The notes beneath the pieces were generated by a model. The model searched no databases, was not told the origin of the DNA, and worked only from the letters and a program-made list of their open reading frames with translations. The position numbers and the translations under genes are program-made. 64,000 nt of DNA. Source: Calothrix parasitica NIES-267 (GTDB taxonomy: Bacteria; Cyanobacteriota; Cyanobacteriia; Cyanobacteriales; Nostocaceae). The stretch's first letter is position 1. Every line of letters starts with the position of its first letter. The stretch covers positions 4,363,469 to 4,427,468 of the forward strand of contig NZ_AP018227.1 of assembly GCF_002368095.1 (NCBI RefSeq), read 5' to 3'. Below, piece by piece: positions 1-9,007 of this stretch.

Positions 1-393
1 CGGGATTCATAAATAAGAAACAATCCCGACGGTTCGCATTGTGCGGTAATAGACCTTTATGTTTCAATCCCGTTTCCGGGATTCATAAATAAGAAACACC
101 ACCGGGAAAATTTAAAATAAACGAGAAAACTGGCGAAGTTTCAATCCCGTTTCCGGGATTCATAAATAAGAAACTAATTTTGCTAGCTGGCAAAGAAGGA
201 ATGTCATTAGAGTTTCAATCCCGTTTCCGGGATTCATAAATAAGAAACAAAGTATAGGACACGTAGGGCACGCATTGCTTTGAAGGTTTCAATCCCGTTT
301 CCGGGATTCATAAATAAGAAACTAAATCTATGCGAGCAGAGACGTCGGCAATGGTAGTTTCAATCCCGTTTCCGGGATTCATAAATAAGAAAC
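1..393 (-). CRISPR. CRISPR array, cut by the left window edge
   Basis: Five complete 37-bp repeats lie at 61-97, 138-174, 212-248, 286-322 and 357-393, and the last 21 bases of a sixth lie at 1-21. They are separated by spacers of 39, 40, 37, 37 and 34 bp with unrelated sequences. On the plus strand each repeat starts GTTTCAATCCCG and ends AAATAAGAAAC. On the minus strand it holds a stem AATCCCG / CGGGATT around a GAAA loop and ends in ATTGAAAC, the 8-nt handle known from many type I and III systems. The array is therefore most likely transcribed on the minus strand, with the newest spacer next to 393. All visible repeats are identical. No cas gene lies in the window, so the subtype cannot be read here. 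Confidence 0.97.
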
Positions 394-600
394 TCTGCCA
401 CCCAAAAGCGTTGACCAGAGCGAATTCCACAACCGATTTTGACGGGGGAGTTTAAAAACCCCATTCCAGCGATTGAGGAATATTGAAACATAAGAGCATG
501 AAACTCTGAAACTATTCAATTATCGAGGTTCCGGCGTTTTGACGGGACATAAGGGTTTTCGACCCCGCTTTCCCCCGTCAAAAATAGTGTAGCAGAATTT
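394..600 (-). promoter_or_regulatory. Probable CRISPR leader
   Basis: This non-coding stretch abuts the repeat at 357-393 on the side predicted to be upstream when the array is read on the minus strand. It carries TTTTGACGGG twice in direct orientation (437-446 and 537-546), and its complement CCCGTCAAAA at 575-584. Short GC-rich dyads and AT-rich flanks fit a leader with promoter and adaptation signals. The leader assignment is inferred from position and repeat orientation; no promoter was proved. Confidence 0.7.
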
Positions 601-1511
601 TACAAAATTATTGTTTTATTCTCTCTGGGTTGCTCGGAACTATAGTTAATTGTTTTCCAAATCCAATGAGCATCCAATACGTAAATACAAACTAAATCTT
701 ATTGCAGTTTTATCAATTATTCTGTCTGTCCCTTAAAGTTTAGCAAACTCAATTCTGGTCAAAATAAAAATTTACTTGATGAAAACAAAGTTTATTATCA
801 TCTCACTATTTAAATATCAGAGTCAAATAGACAATTATCGAATACTAACTTATGTAAACAGCAATCAGATTTTTTTTATAAATTATAGAAAAAAGTCTTA
901 AAAAACAGTTTGCGTACTACAAAAAAATAACGAGTTTTCAAGCTTAAAGTCATGAATAATAAAAGTTTTAATTACTTTTGCCAGCCTACCAATAGTATGC
1001 TACATACTGTAACTCCTATAATGCTGTTGGACTATTGATAATAGCATCAATAAGCGATTGAAACATTGCAAAATATTTAGATAAGTAAAATTATATATAT
1101 CTGTCTTTTAAATCAATCTTTCCAGTAAATATTAGTTGAGTTAATATTCGGGATTTTGTTCGGTTAGAGAGTTTCAAAACTTATGAAATTGAATAATTAC
1201 AACTAGAGTTATTTTTATTATTTTTGATAGTTTATATTTCAGTCCTATTTATCTTATATCTTGCACTAGTGTCAGTTAGCTTTCACAAACAATTCTCCGC
1301 AGTCGCTACAACGGGCAGAACCTCCCTACGGGTTCGTTAGTTGTTTTATATCCGATACTTTCTTAAAATATTTGATAATTTAAGGATTCGTTGAGATATT
1401 CTTTTCCTGGATATACACCCTACGAGCAATTACAATTATCAGATTATATTTACAATTAATTAAGAGTTTTAGACATCACTCAGGTGAGAAAATAGGGAAG
1501 CTACAAACAAT
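601..1511. other. AT-rich non-coding region with one MITE end
   Basis: I see no credible gene in this 0.9 kb. At about 1250-1272 the sequence ATCTTATATCTTGCACTAG matches the terminal inverted repeat of the MITE-like element at 14743-14878, so an end of the same family is probably present. A GC-richer patch at 1296-1345 resembles other dispersed cyanobacterial repeats. The rest may include the promoter of the downstream P450 gene, but no clear -35/-10 pair was identified. Confidence 0.5.
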
Positions 1512-1541
1512 CCAAAATCTAAAATCTAAAATCCAAAATCG
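1512..1541. repeat. Heptamer tandem repeat touching a start codon
   Basis: About four copies of a 7-bp unit (AAAATCT/AAAATCC) run directly into the ATG of the P450 gene at 1543. It is an STRR-type repeat. The normal ribosome-binding position of the gene is occupied by this repeat and lacks a purine-rich Shine-Dalgarno sequence. Confidence 0.8.
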
Positions 1542-1542
1542 A

Positions 1543-2934
1543 ATGGCTAAACCGTTAATCCAAACTCTCCAATTAATTGCCAATCCCACCAACTTTTTCG
1601 ATAACCATTTCAAAAAATATGGTGATACCTTTAGTTTACGAGTTTTAGGAATAAATTCTCCTCCTGTTGTCTTTTTCAGCAGTCCCCAAGCTATTAATGA
1701 TTGTTTTGCTATCCCCGCTCATAAATTAGATTTTAAAAAAGCTACTCACGTATTCAAACCGTTATTCGGCAGCGATTCTATTGTCTTTCAAGAAGGTAAA
1801 TCCCATAATCGACAGCGACAATTGTTAATGCCTCCCTTTCATGGCGGTCGCCTAAAATCTTATGGGGATACAATCTGTCGTATAACTAATAATGTCATTC
1901 GTGATTGGAAACCCGGTAATATCGTTTCGATGCAGCAAGTAATGCCCGATATTACTTTACAAATTATTTTACAGGTAGTATTTGGAATAACTCCGGGAGA
2001 ACGTTACGAAAAGTTAATCAAGTTATTAACTGCTTTATTAGACGATATTACTAAACCGTTATTTTCCAGCTTATTTTTCTTTCCCCCTTTACAGCAAGAT
2101 TTAGGAAAATGGAGTCCTTGGGGAAATTATCTTAAAAGAAGGGAAGAAATTGATACATTAATATATGCAGAGATTTCCGAACGTAGAGCAAGTAACGATG
2201 GTTTTGGTGAAGATATTTTAAGTCTGTTGATGTCATCTCTTGACGAAGACGGTGAGAAAATGACGGATAAGGAGTTACGCGACCAATTAGTTTCTTTATT
2301 ATTATTAGGTTACGAAACTACTTCTGGAGTTCTAGCTTGGTTATTCTACATGATTCACTCGCATCTAGAAGTGAAAGATAAATTAATTAACGAATTACAA
2401 ATTCTAGATAATTTAGATAATAACTTAGATAATAATCCTCCAGAAAAAATTGCTCAACTACCTTATTTAAGCGCAGTTTGTTCCGAAACCATGCGACTTC
2501 ACCCCATAGCTTTAATTTGTACTCCGAGGATGGCTGTAGATAAAGTAGAAGTTGCTGGAGAAAACTTTCCCAAAGGTACTGTTTTAGTTCCCTGTATATA
2601 TTTAGCCCATCGTCAGGAAACAACTTATCAACAACCAGATAAATTTATCCCCGAAAGATTCTTAGATAGAAAATTTTCTGCATTTGAATATCTACCCTTC
2701 GGTGGAGGTTATCGCGGCTGTATTGGTTCAGCTTTTGCTGTGTATGAAATGAAGTTGATTTTAGCAACGATTATCCAAAAATTTGAATTAGAATTAGTGG
2801 ATAAAAAACCAGTAAAACCGGTGCGAAGAGGAATTACAATTGTTCCTAGTGGTGGTGTTCCAATGATTGTAAAATCGCAACTTCATACATCACAGAAAAA
2901 ACAGAAAACTAATAATTCTTCGGTATCAATATAG
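1543..2934 (+). CDS. Cytochrome P450, CYP110-like
   Basis: This is a soluble bacterial P450 mono-oxygenase of 463 residues. The I-helix oxygen-binding motif LGYETTS is at residues 255-261, the ExxR motif ETMR at 315-318 and the haem-binding loop FGGGYRGCIG at 386-395, with Cys393 as the axial ligand. The overall sequence looks like the cyanobacterial CYP110 family, whose members hydroxylate fatty acids, alkanes or terpenes; the substrate here is unknown. The N-terminus is slightly short and lacks the usual Pro/Gly-rich lead, and the start ATG directly follows a heptamer repeat, so the first residues may have been replaced. Residues 289-298 show a small Leu-Asp-Asn repeat. No partner ferredoxin or terpene synthase is adjacent. 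The gene converges on the amylosucrase gene downstream. Confidence 0.93.
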   Translation: MAKPLIQTLQLIANPTNFFDNHFKKYGDTFSLRVLGINSPPVVFFSSPQAINDCFAIPAHKLDFKKATHVFKPLFGSDSIVFQEGKSHNRQRQLLMPPFHGGRLKSYGDTICRITNNVIRDWKPGNIVSMQQVMPDITLQIILQVVFGITPGERYEKLIKLLTALLDDITKPLFSSLFFFPPLQQDLGKWSPWGNYLKRREEIDTLIYAEISERRASNDGFGEDILSLLMSSLDEDGEKMTDKELRDQLVSLLLLGYETTSGVLAWLFYMIHSHLEVKDKLINELQILDNLDNNLDNNPPEKIAQLPYLSAVCSETMRLHPIALICTPRMAVDKVEVAGENFPKGTVLVPCIYLAHRQETTYQQPDKFIPERFLDRKFSAFEYLPFGGGYRGCIGSAFAVYEMKLILATIIQKFELELVDKKPVKPVRRGITIVPSGGVPMIVKSQLHTSQKKQKTNNSSVSI

Positions 2935-2943
2935 AACTGATTT

Positions 2944-2976
2944 AATTACCAATTACCAATTACCAATTACCAATTC
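2944..2976. repeat. Heptamer repeat between convergent genes
   Basis: Between four and five copies of ACCAATT fill most of the 48-bp gap between the stop codons of the P450 and the amylosucrase genes. It is an STRR-type repeat, and the same unit recurs at 38377-38404. No hairpin terminator is seen in the gap. Confidence 0.85.
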
Positions 2977-2982
2977 CCTAAA

Positions 2983-4965
2983 TTAATCATAATCAGCTAA
3001 CCACATAGATTCATAGGTTTGTAAATAAATCCGTCCGTCGATAATACTTGGAGCTGCTCCGGAAGCAAGTAGATTATGAATATTTCCTTTCATACTGGCG
3101 TATTCTAATATCTTGGCATCAATTAACTGTTCCCTTTCACTAAAATTAGCTAATACCATCAAAGTTCCTTCCGGACGAGTTTGACAATATGATAAAACGC
3201 TATCGTTACCAGTCCACATCGGGTGAAAGTAGGAAAAACAGTGAAGCAGTGAAGTGGATTTACGAACTCTAATTAAATGCAGCAAACCTCTAAAAATTCT
3301 TCCTTCAATGGTATTCTTATTGTGGCGTAATTGTGCTTTATCCCAATCCATTGACGGTCGATGCATCCAACGATTATCTGAAGCTTTTGTTTCATCATTC
3401 ATATAGGACGAATCATTTAATAAACCTAATTCATCTCCCATGTGAATGACTGGAATACCACCAAAGCCAAAAATAATGCTGTGCATCAGCAGAATTCGAC
3501 GTACCGCTAAATCAATTTCACGCTCATCTCCTGCTGCTAGGGCTTTTTCCAAACCGCATAAAGATGCTGTGGTACCGGTAATCCGAGCGTCTAAAGTTTC
3601 AGGATTAAACTGAAATAAACTTCCCTTAGCGAAAGAACCTTCAAAGTTACCGCTGTAAAAGTCATTAAGGAATTGACGATGCAGAAAACCGTCCTCACCA
3701 ACAGTTGCAAGAGCTTCATCCGTCATGGCCCAACCGATATCGTCGTGATTGCGAATATAGTTGATGGGAGCGCAACCAATCATCATTTTTGGCGAACTAT
3801 GAAACACGTGAGTCATCAAATTAACTTTACGACTGGCCAAAGAACTCCACAACAGCACCATTAACTGATTGTTATAAGCCAATTCGCACTGTTTCTCTAC
3901 CGTTGCTTTCACACCAAGATATTTTTGCAGTTCGTCTGGTGGTACAATTGCCTCGGCTTTAAGAATTGTCCCTGGAGCAACAACCCGCATTACAGCGCGA
4001 AAAGCTTGGATAATTTGAAATACTTCTGGCTGATTTTGGCAGTTGGTTCCTTCCCGCTTCCAAATAAACGGTGCAGCATCTAATCGTAAGACATCACCAC
4101 CTTGGTTGGCCAGGAAAAACATAACGTCAGCTACTTCTCGAAATACATTAGGATTCGTGTAGTTGAGGTCCCACTGAAATTCATTAAAAGTAGTCCAAAC
4201 CCAACGACCAGTATCTCCAATATTTGGATACCAAGTAAAATTTCCTGGTGCGTCATTGGGGAAAATTTCTGGTAACTTTGGCTCGTAGATATCTGGTAAA
4301 GTGCGGTCGGGATAAGTATGGTAGTAGTTAAGATACTTTTCCTCCCCAGCCATCGCTTTTTGCGCCCATTCATGCTCCTTCGCGGTATGATTGAGCACCA
4401 AATCCAAACACAGACTGATACCACAAGCATGAAGTTCTTCAGATAGCTGCTTTAAATCGGACATCATACCCAATTCCGGATTCACTTTACGGTAGTCCTT
4501 TACAGCATATCCACCGTCATTATTTCCCGGACTTGGCTCCAATAATGGCATCAAATGCAGGTAAGTAATATCGAGTTCTTGAAAATAGCCAATTTTTTCC
4601 CGTATCCCATTCAAATTACCTGCGAATAAATCCACATAACAGACGTAACCCACCATACTGGGTTCTTGAAACCAGCGTTGAGTAAATTGTCTTTCCAAAT
4701 CCAGAATCCGCAAAGGTTCCGGTCTCGCTGCATAAGCATCAATCATCTGGTCAAACAGCAACTCAAATTGCTCTACGGCATCATAGCGCTTACCATAAAG
4801 TTCCGTCAATGGATAGTACAAATCCTCAAAATAACGTTCCAACCGCAACCAGAATATATCTGCATCCCTAGTTCCACAGCGAGCAGCCAACTTGGATGAC
4901 TGATTTTTTTTTAATGATTCAAATGCGGAACGGGGATTACTCGACATTCGTAAGAGGTTGTGCAT
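2983..4965 (-). CDS. Amylosucrase-like GH13 glucosyltransferase
   Basis: The 660-residue protein has the layout of amylosucrase (GH13 subfamily 4), which transfers glucose from sucrose to an alpha-glucan or to other acceptors. An alpha-helical N-terminal domain (about 1-100) precedes the TIM barrel. Conserved region I is at 187-193 (LDLVLNH), region II at 291-299 (DVLRLDAAP, nucleophile Asp296), region III at 335-339 (LKAEA, acid/base Glu338) and region IV at 405-412 (RNHDDIGW, Asp408). The full amylosucrase length and the HDDIGW form of region IV separate it from ordinary alpha-amylases; trehalose synthase or sucrose hydrolase activity remain alternatives. Met1 and Met7 are both possible starts. 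Transcription is convergent with the P450. The gene stands alone, so its link to sucrose or glycogen metabolism comes from the family only. Confidence 0.9.
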   Translation of the reverse strand: MHNLLRMSSNPRSAFESLKKNQSSKLAARCGTRDADIFWLRLERYFEDLYYPLTELYGKRYDAVEQFELLFDQMIDAYAARPEPLRILDLERQFTQRWFQEPSMVGYVCYVDLFAGNLNGIREKIGYFQELDITYLHLMPLLEPSPGNNDGGYAVKDYRKVNPELGMMSDLKQLSEELHACGISLCLDLVLNHTAKEHEWAQKAMAGEEKYLNYYHTYPDRTLPDIYEPKLPEIFPNDAPGNFTWYPNIGDTGRWVWTTFNEFQWDLNYTNPNVFREVADVMFFLANQGGDVLRLDAAPFIWKREGTNCQNQPEVFQIIQAFRAVMRVVAPGTILKAEAIVPPDELQKYLGVKATVEKQCELAYNNQLMVLLWSSLASRKVNLMTHVFHSSPKMMIGCAPINYIRNHDDIGWAMTDEALATVGEDGFLHRQFLNDFYSGNFEGSFAKGSLFQFNPETLDARITGTTASLCGLEKALAAGDEREIDLAVRRILLMHSIIFGFGGIPVIHMGDELGLLNDSSYMNDETKASDNRWMHRPSMDWDKAQLRHNKNTIEGRIFRGLLHLIRVRKSTSLLHCFSYFHPMWTGNDSVLSYCQTRPEGTLMVLANFSEREQLIDAKILEYASMKGNIHNLLASGAAPSIIDGRIYLQTYESMWLADYD

Positions 4966-5828
4966 AGTTTTGTTTTAAAATTGAGGCAGTTACAACAAAT
5001 AAATTTCGCAGCTACATACTAGATTGAAATTACAGTAGCTTTAAGACAATAATGATACATTCTTTGAAGATTATATCTAAGAGTCCAATTCTTAATTCTT
5101 CCAACAGGGGGCTTCTCAAAAATTTACCAACTGATACATAAAGTGTCATATTAATAACATTCGTCAAAATAGAGAATGTTTAAACCAAGGAATCGGCAGA
5201 TAATGCGACTCTCTTGAGGGAAAGTTTTGAATTAATAAATTATATGAGTAAATTCTATATCAGTTATTGTTTGTTGAACTGAAAAGCGATTATCGGTAGT
5301 CAGCGACCCCGCTCTTTCATAGACGTGGTATCCCATCCAGCTTAGGCGTTTAATTTAATACCTTACCTGGCACTTACTACAACGGAGGGAACCTCCCGAA
5401 GTTTGGCAGGAAGAACATCTCCCCGCCAACTTCTCTCCGCAACGCAGTGGCTTGGCTACATAAGCAAAACCCGGCGACCTAGGTTATAAATCTACTAGTC
5501 CACCTGCGTGGACTTTGCCTATGTAGTAGCGGTTTTAACCGCCAGATAATTTTAAAACATCCTCTTAGAAGATTTGATTAACGTAAAGCAACAGAAGCTA
5601 AAACTCAACTAAAGAAGTTGTTATCTGTTGAACTCCAAAGTTTGGTCTATCAATTTAGTATCAATTTAGAAAATTATCTGATTTTTGATTGACTTAGCGA
5701 AGCTTGAAGGAGATTTTTTTTATATATCTTTAAGTTAAAGCGAAATACAAAATATAAATTTGTCGGTCACAGACTGAATAAGTTTGTCTAAATTACATCT
5801 AATTATTTTTAAGATACGAGATAAAATC
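4966..5828. other. Intergenic region with small palindromes
   Basis: No gene is supported. The first part should hold the promoter of the amylosucrase gene. A GC-richer block at about 5285-5560 contains two perfect small inverted repeats, AGTCCAC/GTGGACT at 5497-5514 and GCGGTT/AACCGC at 5529-5542, typical of dispersed cyanobacterial palindromes. The last 45 bases before 5829 (ACATCTA, TTATTTTTA, CGAG, AAAATC) closely match the same positions upstream of the paralogue at 14953, so the duplication included leader sequence. Confidence 0.5.
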
Positions 5829-6890
5829 ATGCCTAACTTAACCTGCTCTCAAGATGTGAGAATCATGTTACAAGAAACCGCTTGGTTAGAGCCAGAACAT
5901 TTTTTATTAGCACGAAAAATTAGTGTTATGGAGAGGACTAATCATAACAATATTTGGCAAAATTATCTCAATGTATTGGCTTTACTTGGTCTTGAAATAT
6001 GGTTACAGAAACGATTACGAAATAAAGTTATTACTAGAGATATTAGTAGAATCACAACTGCTGGTAACCTCAAAGTCGATGAATTCAAATTTTGTACGAT
6101 TGCAACGGAAAATTTACTTTCAGAGGTCGTCAAGATATCAAAAATAGATGTTGCTCATTTTTACGTATTGATTGAAGTCTTGGAAGAAGAGGAACAAGTT
6201 GTAATTAGAGGATTTTTATCTCACAATCAACTAATTAAGAGTAGCAATAATTCAAAATTGCTCGTAAGCGACGGTTTTTATCAAATACCACTATCTTTAT
6301 TTGATATGGAAGCAAATCATTTACCGCTTTATCTGCGCTATGTTGACCCATCAGAATTCACTACACCTATAGTAGATGTAGATAGTCAAGTTCCTCAAAT
6401 TAGCGAAGTAATACAGAATATTATCAGTGGAACTAATACTAAATTAAGCAAATGGTTGGAAGGATTAGTTGATGAAAGTTGGCAGGATTTAGATTCTATT
6501 CAAAAAGCTGAGTTAAATTTAGAATTTAGTATCAGAAAAATTAACGAACACAACAAAAAATTTAAAATTATAGATTTGGAAATAAATTCGGACATTCGCA
6601 AAGTAGCTCTAATAATAGGCATATCGACCGATAGTGAAGATAATAAAAATAATCATCAAAATAAAATAAAAGTTTTAGCTCAGTTAATACCAATAAATGG
6701 AGATAATTTTTTGCCCCATAATATTAAATTATCTCTGATATCTAAAGCTGGTAAAGTTCTCCAAACAATTACTTCAAGAGTTCAAGATAATTGCATCCAA
6801 CTGAACAATTTTAAAGGAGAAGTTGGTAAAAAATTTAGTATAAAAGTTAGTTTAGAAAATTCGAGTATTACAGAACATTTTGAGTTCTAA
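5829..6890 (+). CDS. DUF1822 family protein (copy 1)
   Basis: This is a cyanobacterial DUF1822 protein of 353 residues with no known biochemical activity. It has a conserved N-terminal helical block around WLEPEHF and LLGLEIWLQK, a middle linker region, and a beta-rich C-terminal part ending in KVSLENSSITEHFEF. A TTG 45 bases upstream is possible, but the ATG at 5829 is preferred because the paralogue at 14953 begins with the same ATGCCTAA and shares the upstream bases. DUF1822 genes often neighbour sigma-like HTH genes and CHAT genes in cyanobacteria, as they do here. No signal peptide or membrane segment is visible. I make no functional claim beyond membership of this gene neighbourhood. 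Confidence 0.88.
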   Translation: MPNLTCSQDVRIMLQETAWLEPEHFLLARKISVMERTNHNNIWQNYLNVLALLGLEIWLQKRLRNKVITRDISRITTAGNLKVDEFKFCTIATENLLSEVVKISKIDVAHFYVLIEVLEEEEQVVIRGFLSHNQLIKSSNNSKLLVSDGFYQIPLSLFDMEANHLPLYLRYVDPSEFTTPIVDVDSQVPQISEVIQNIISGTNTKLSKWLEGLVDESWQDLDSIQKAELNLEFSIRKINEHNKKFKIIDLEINSDIRKVALIIGISTDSEDNKNNHQNKIKVLAQLIPINGDNFLPHNIKLSLISKAGKVLQTITSRVQDNCIQLNNFKGEVGKKFSIKVSLENSSITEHFEF

Positions 6891-6904
6891 AAAATAAAAA
6901 TTAA

Positions 6905-7015
6905 GGTGTTGCTGATTAAAAGTATGAATAGCATCCCCCAATGATGGGAGAAAATATAATTGAAAGTCTCCCCGATTCCCAAGGTTGGGGGTCACGGGGG
7001 CAGAGGATTTAGGCA
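6905..7015 (+). repeat. MITE-like element, copy A
   Basis: The first 28 bases (6905-6932, starting GGTGTTGCTGATTAAAAG) are the exact reverse complement of 8980-9007. Further in, both copies keep a diverged G/C-run core (runs such as CCCCCAA and GGTTGGGGG). The two copies lie in opposite orientation on either side of the STAND ATPase gene. The right boundary is approximate. It is a non-coding dispersed element, too short to encode a transposase. Confidence 0.75.
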
Positions 7016-7401
7016 AAACCCAAAGCTGGATATTTTATTACTTGCAAATGCCTAGGAGGCTTATATTGATAAAAGTAATAGCCACGCTGCGCTAACAGCA
7101 ACGCCAAAATTAGCATTTGATATCTAACTTTTTATACATAGATTAACTGTATGACTATCCGCTAATATGCGGATATTTCATATTACATTCCTTGCTCCTT
7201 TCCCCTTTTCCCAAGCATAGGCAATTACAAAGTCACCATAGCAGTAGTTTTTCCGGAATCAATCCTTGGAACACTTTATATATAACCTTTTTACAACCCC
7301 ACGGTATCGGTGAAAAAAGAATTAGTGAATAAGTAAAATAATTTCGCATCTACTTATAGATATAGGTGTAGAAGATAGAAGTTTTCGAGGTGATCCCTTT
7401 G

Positions 7402-8865
7402 ATGACGAAACTACCAAACAAACGAAACCGGGGTTTTATTCTTACAGAAGAAGGTTTGAGAAAGCTTCAAGATGCGAGAAATAAAACGATTAACGAAAAA
7501 GGCAATCGTATTAGTTATGAAAAGATTCAAGATAAAATAATTGAAAAATCGGCAGGTAGGGAAGATTTATGCGTCACAACTATCCGTAAAATATTTAAAG
7601 GTTTGACAGCTGTAGATATAGGGTCGTTAGAATGTGTGTTTGATTGCTTTGATTTAGAATTGTGTGAATCTGATTATACTAAACCATCTAGGGAAAACGC
7701 AGATTGTCAAACCCAGCTTACTTTTCGATATAACTGGGGAAAAGCACCAGATGTATCTGTATTTTATGGACGCTTGCAAGAACAGAAGAAACTGAAAAGA
7801 TGGATATTAAAAGAAAAATGTCGTTTGGTGACATTATTAGGAATTGGGGGAATTGGCAAAAGTACTTTAGCTTTAAAGGTGGGAAAAGAAATTGAAAGTG
7901 AATTTGATGTGGTTATATGGCAAAGTTTGCAAAACCAATTACCACCAGAGGAAATTTTAACCAACATACTGAAAATTTTTATATCGACTTCACAAAAACA
8001 TACAGTGATACCCCAAAGCTTTGATGAAAAACAATCAATGCTGATGGAATATTTGACTAATAAGCATTGTCTACTGATTTTAGATGATGTTGATAAAATT
8101 TTATCTACTGACGGTCAAGTAGGGCTGTTTCCTGATGGGTACGAAAGATATTCCCAATTATTCAAATTTTTTGGGGAAGCAGATCACAACAGTTGTATTT
8201 TGTTAACTTCTAGAGAAAAACCCATAGACATCATACATTTAGAAGGTGAAGCAGCAAAAGTGAAATGTTTGCAAATGAGGGGGCTAAACTTTACTGAAGG
8301 ATGTCAATTATTTAAGCAAACAGGACAATTTTCGGATGTAGAACAAGAGTGGGAAACGCTAATCGAGCATTATGCAGGAAATCCTTTAATTTTAAAGATG
8401 CTAGCATCGAGGATGAAGCAACTTCCAAACAGCGGAATAATCGAACTTTTAGATTGTTTTAAGCAAGGACCATTTATGCTTGAGGAAATTTACGGCTTAT
8501 TGGAATCCCAGTTTCAACGTTTATCTTTGTCGGAAAAAGAACTAATGTACTGTCTGGCTGTGAATGGAAAAGCATTCTCTCTTAAGGATTTAGTCGAAAA
8601 TGTAGTTACACCTTGTAGCAAGGTTCTAGTACTAAAAACAATATTGTCATTGTTGCAAAGGTCACTGATTGATAAGAACGGCGAGCATTTTTTTATTCAA
8701 CCAGTAGTGATTGAATATGCGATAAATCAATCAATAGAATCGTTTCCTCAGCAAATTAGTCAATGGGTAATAAGACACAGGGAATCGAACGTACACTTAA
8801 AAAAACAATTTTCTACTTTTAGTATTAAGCCTCATGCTTTCGTAAATACAGCATCCAAAAATTAG
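7402..8865 (+). CDS. STAND/NB-ARC ATPase with N-terminal HTH
   Basis: The N-terminus (about 8-95) matches the winged-helix-like domain found at the start of many cyanobacterial STAND proteins (RGFILTEEGLRKLQ, ending SDYTKPS). It is followed by FYGRLQE and an NB-ARC ATPase with Walker A GIGGIGKST at 147-155 and Walker B LLILDDVD at 224-231 (numbered from 7402), then a winged-helix segment. Family members are switch-like ATPases that usually end in WD40, TPR or pentapeptide sensor repeats. This one stops at 487 residues soon after the winged helix, so the sensor is missing, in trans or lost. A GTG at 7390 is possible, but GAGGTGAT, 8 bases before the ATG at 7402, decides for that start. Inverted copies of a MITE flank the gene, the right one starting at its stop codon. 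Confidence 0.88.
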   Translation: MTKLPNKRNRGFILTEEGLRKLQDARNKTINEKGNRISYEKIQDKIIEKSAGREDLCVTTIRKIFKGLTAVDIGSLECVFDCFDLELCESDYTKPSRENADCQTQLTFRYNWGKAPDVSVFYGRLQEQKKLKRWILKEKCRLVTLLGIGGIGKSTLALKVGKEIESEFDVVIWQSLQNQLPPEEILTNILKIFISTSQKHTVIPQSFDEKQSMLMEYLTNKHCLLILDDVDKILSTDGQVGLFPDGYERYSQLFKFFGEADHNSCILLTSREKPIDIIHLEGEAAKVKCLQMRGLNFTEGCQLFKQTGQFSDVEQEWETLIEHYAGNPLILKMLASRMKQLPNSGIIELLDCFKQGPFMLEEIYGLLESQFQRLSLSEKELMYCLAVNGKAFSLKDLVENVVTPCSKVLVLKTILSLLQRSLIDKNGEHFFIQPVVIEYAINQSIESFPQQISQWVIRHRESNVHLKKQFSTFSIKPHAFVNTASKN

Positions 8866-8867
8866 GC

Positions 8868-9007
8868 TTTGCTGAATTGAAATATAAATTTACTTTTCTG
8901 CGGAGAGTTAAGCCCCCCTAAATCCCTCAATTATGGGGGACTTATAATTATCTTTTCCCCCATGATTCGGGGTTAGGGGGCTATTCATACTTTTAATCAG
9001 CAACACC
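8868..9007 (-). repeat. MITE-like element, copy B
   Basis: This element of about 140 bp has imperfect terminal inverted repeats: GGCTTTGCTGAATTGAAA at the left and the complement of GGTGTTGCTGATTAAAAG at the right. The core holds G/C runs typical of cyanobacterial palindromic repeats. Its right 28 bases are the exact reverse complement of 6905-6932. The element begins only about two bases after the stop codon of the STAND gene, so its insertion may have truncated that gene. Confidence 0.75.

Noticed and set aside
394..600. Continuation of the CRISPR array with degenerate repeats
   Set aside because: The TTTTGACGGG words do not match the 37-bp repeat and are not regularly spaced; the region fits a leader better.
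2387..2623. Minus-strand 78-codon open frame inside the P450 gene
   Set aside because: It lies wholly within a gene with clear P450 motifs, has no ribosome site and no recognisable domain; it is a shadow frame.
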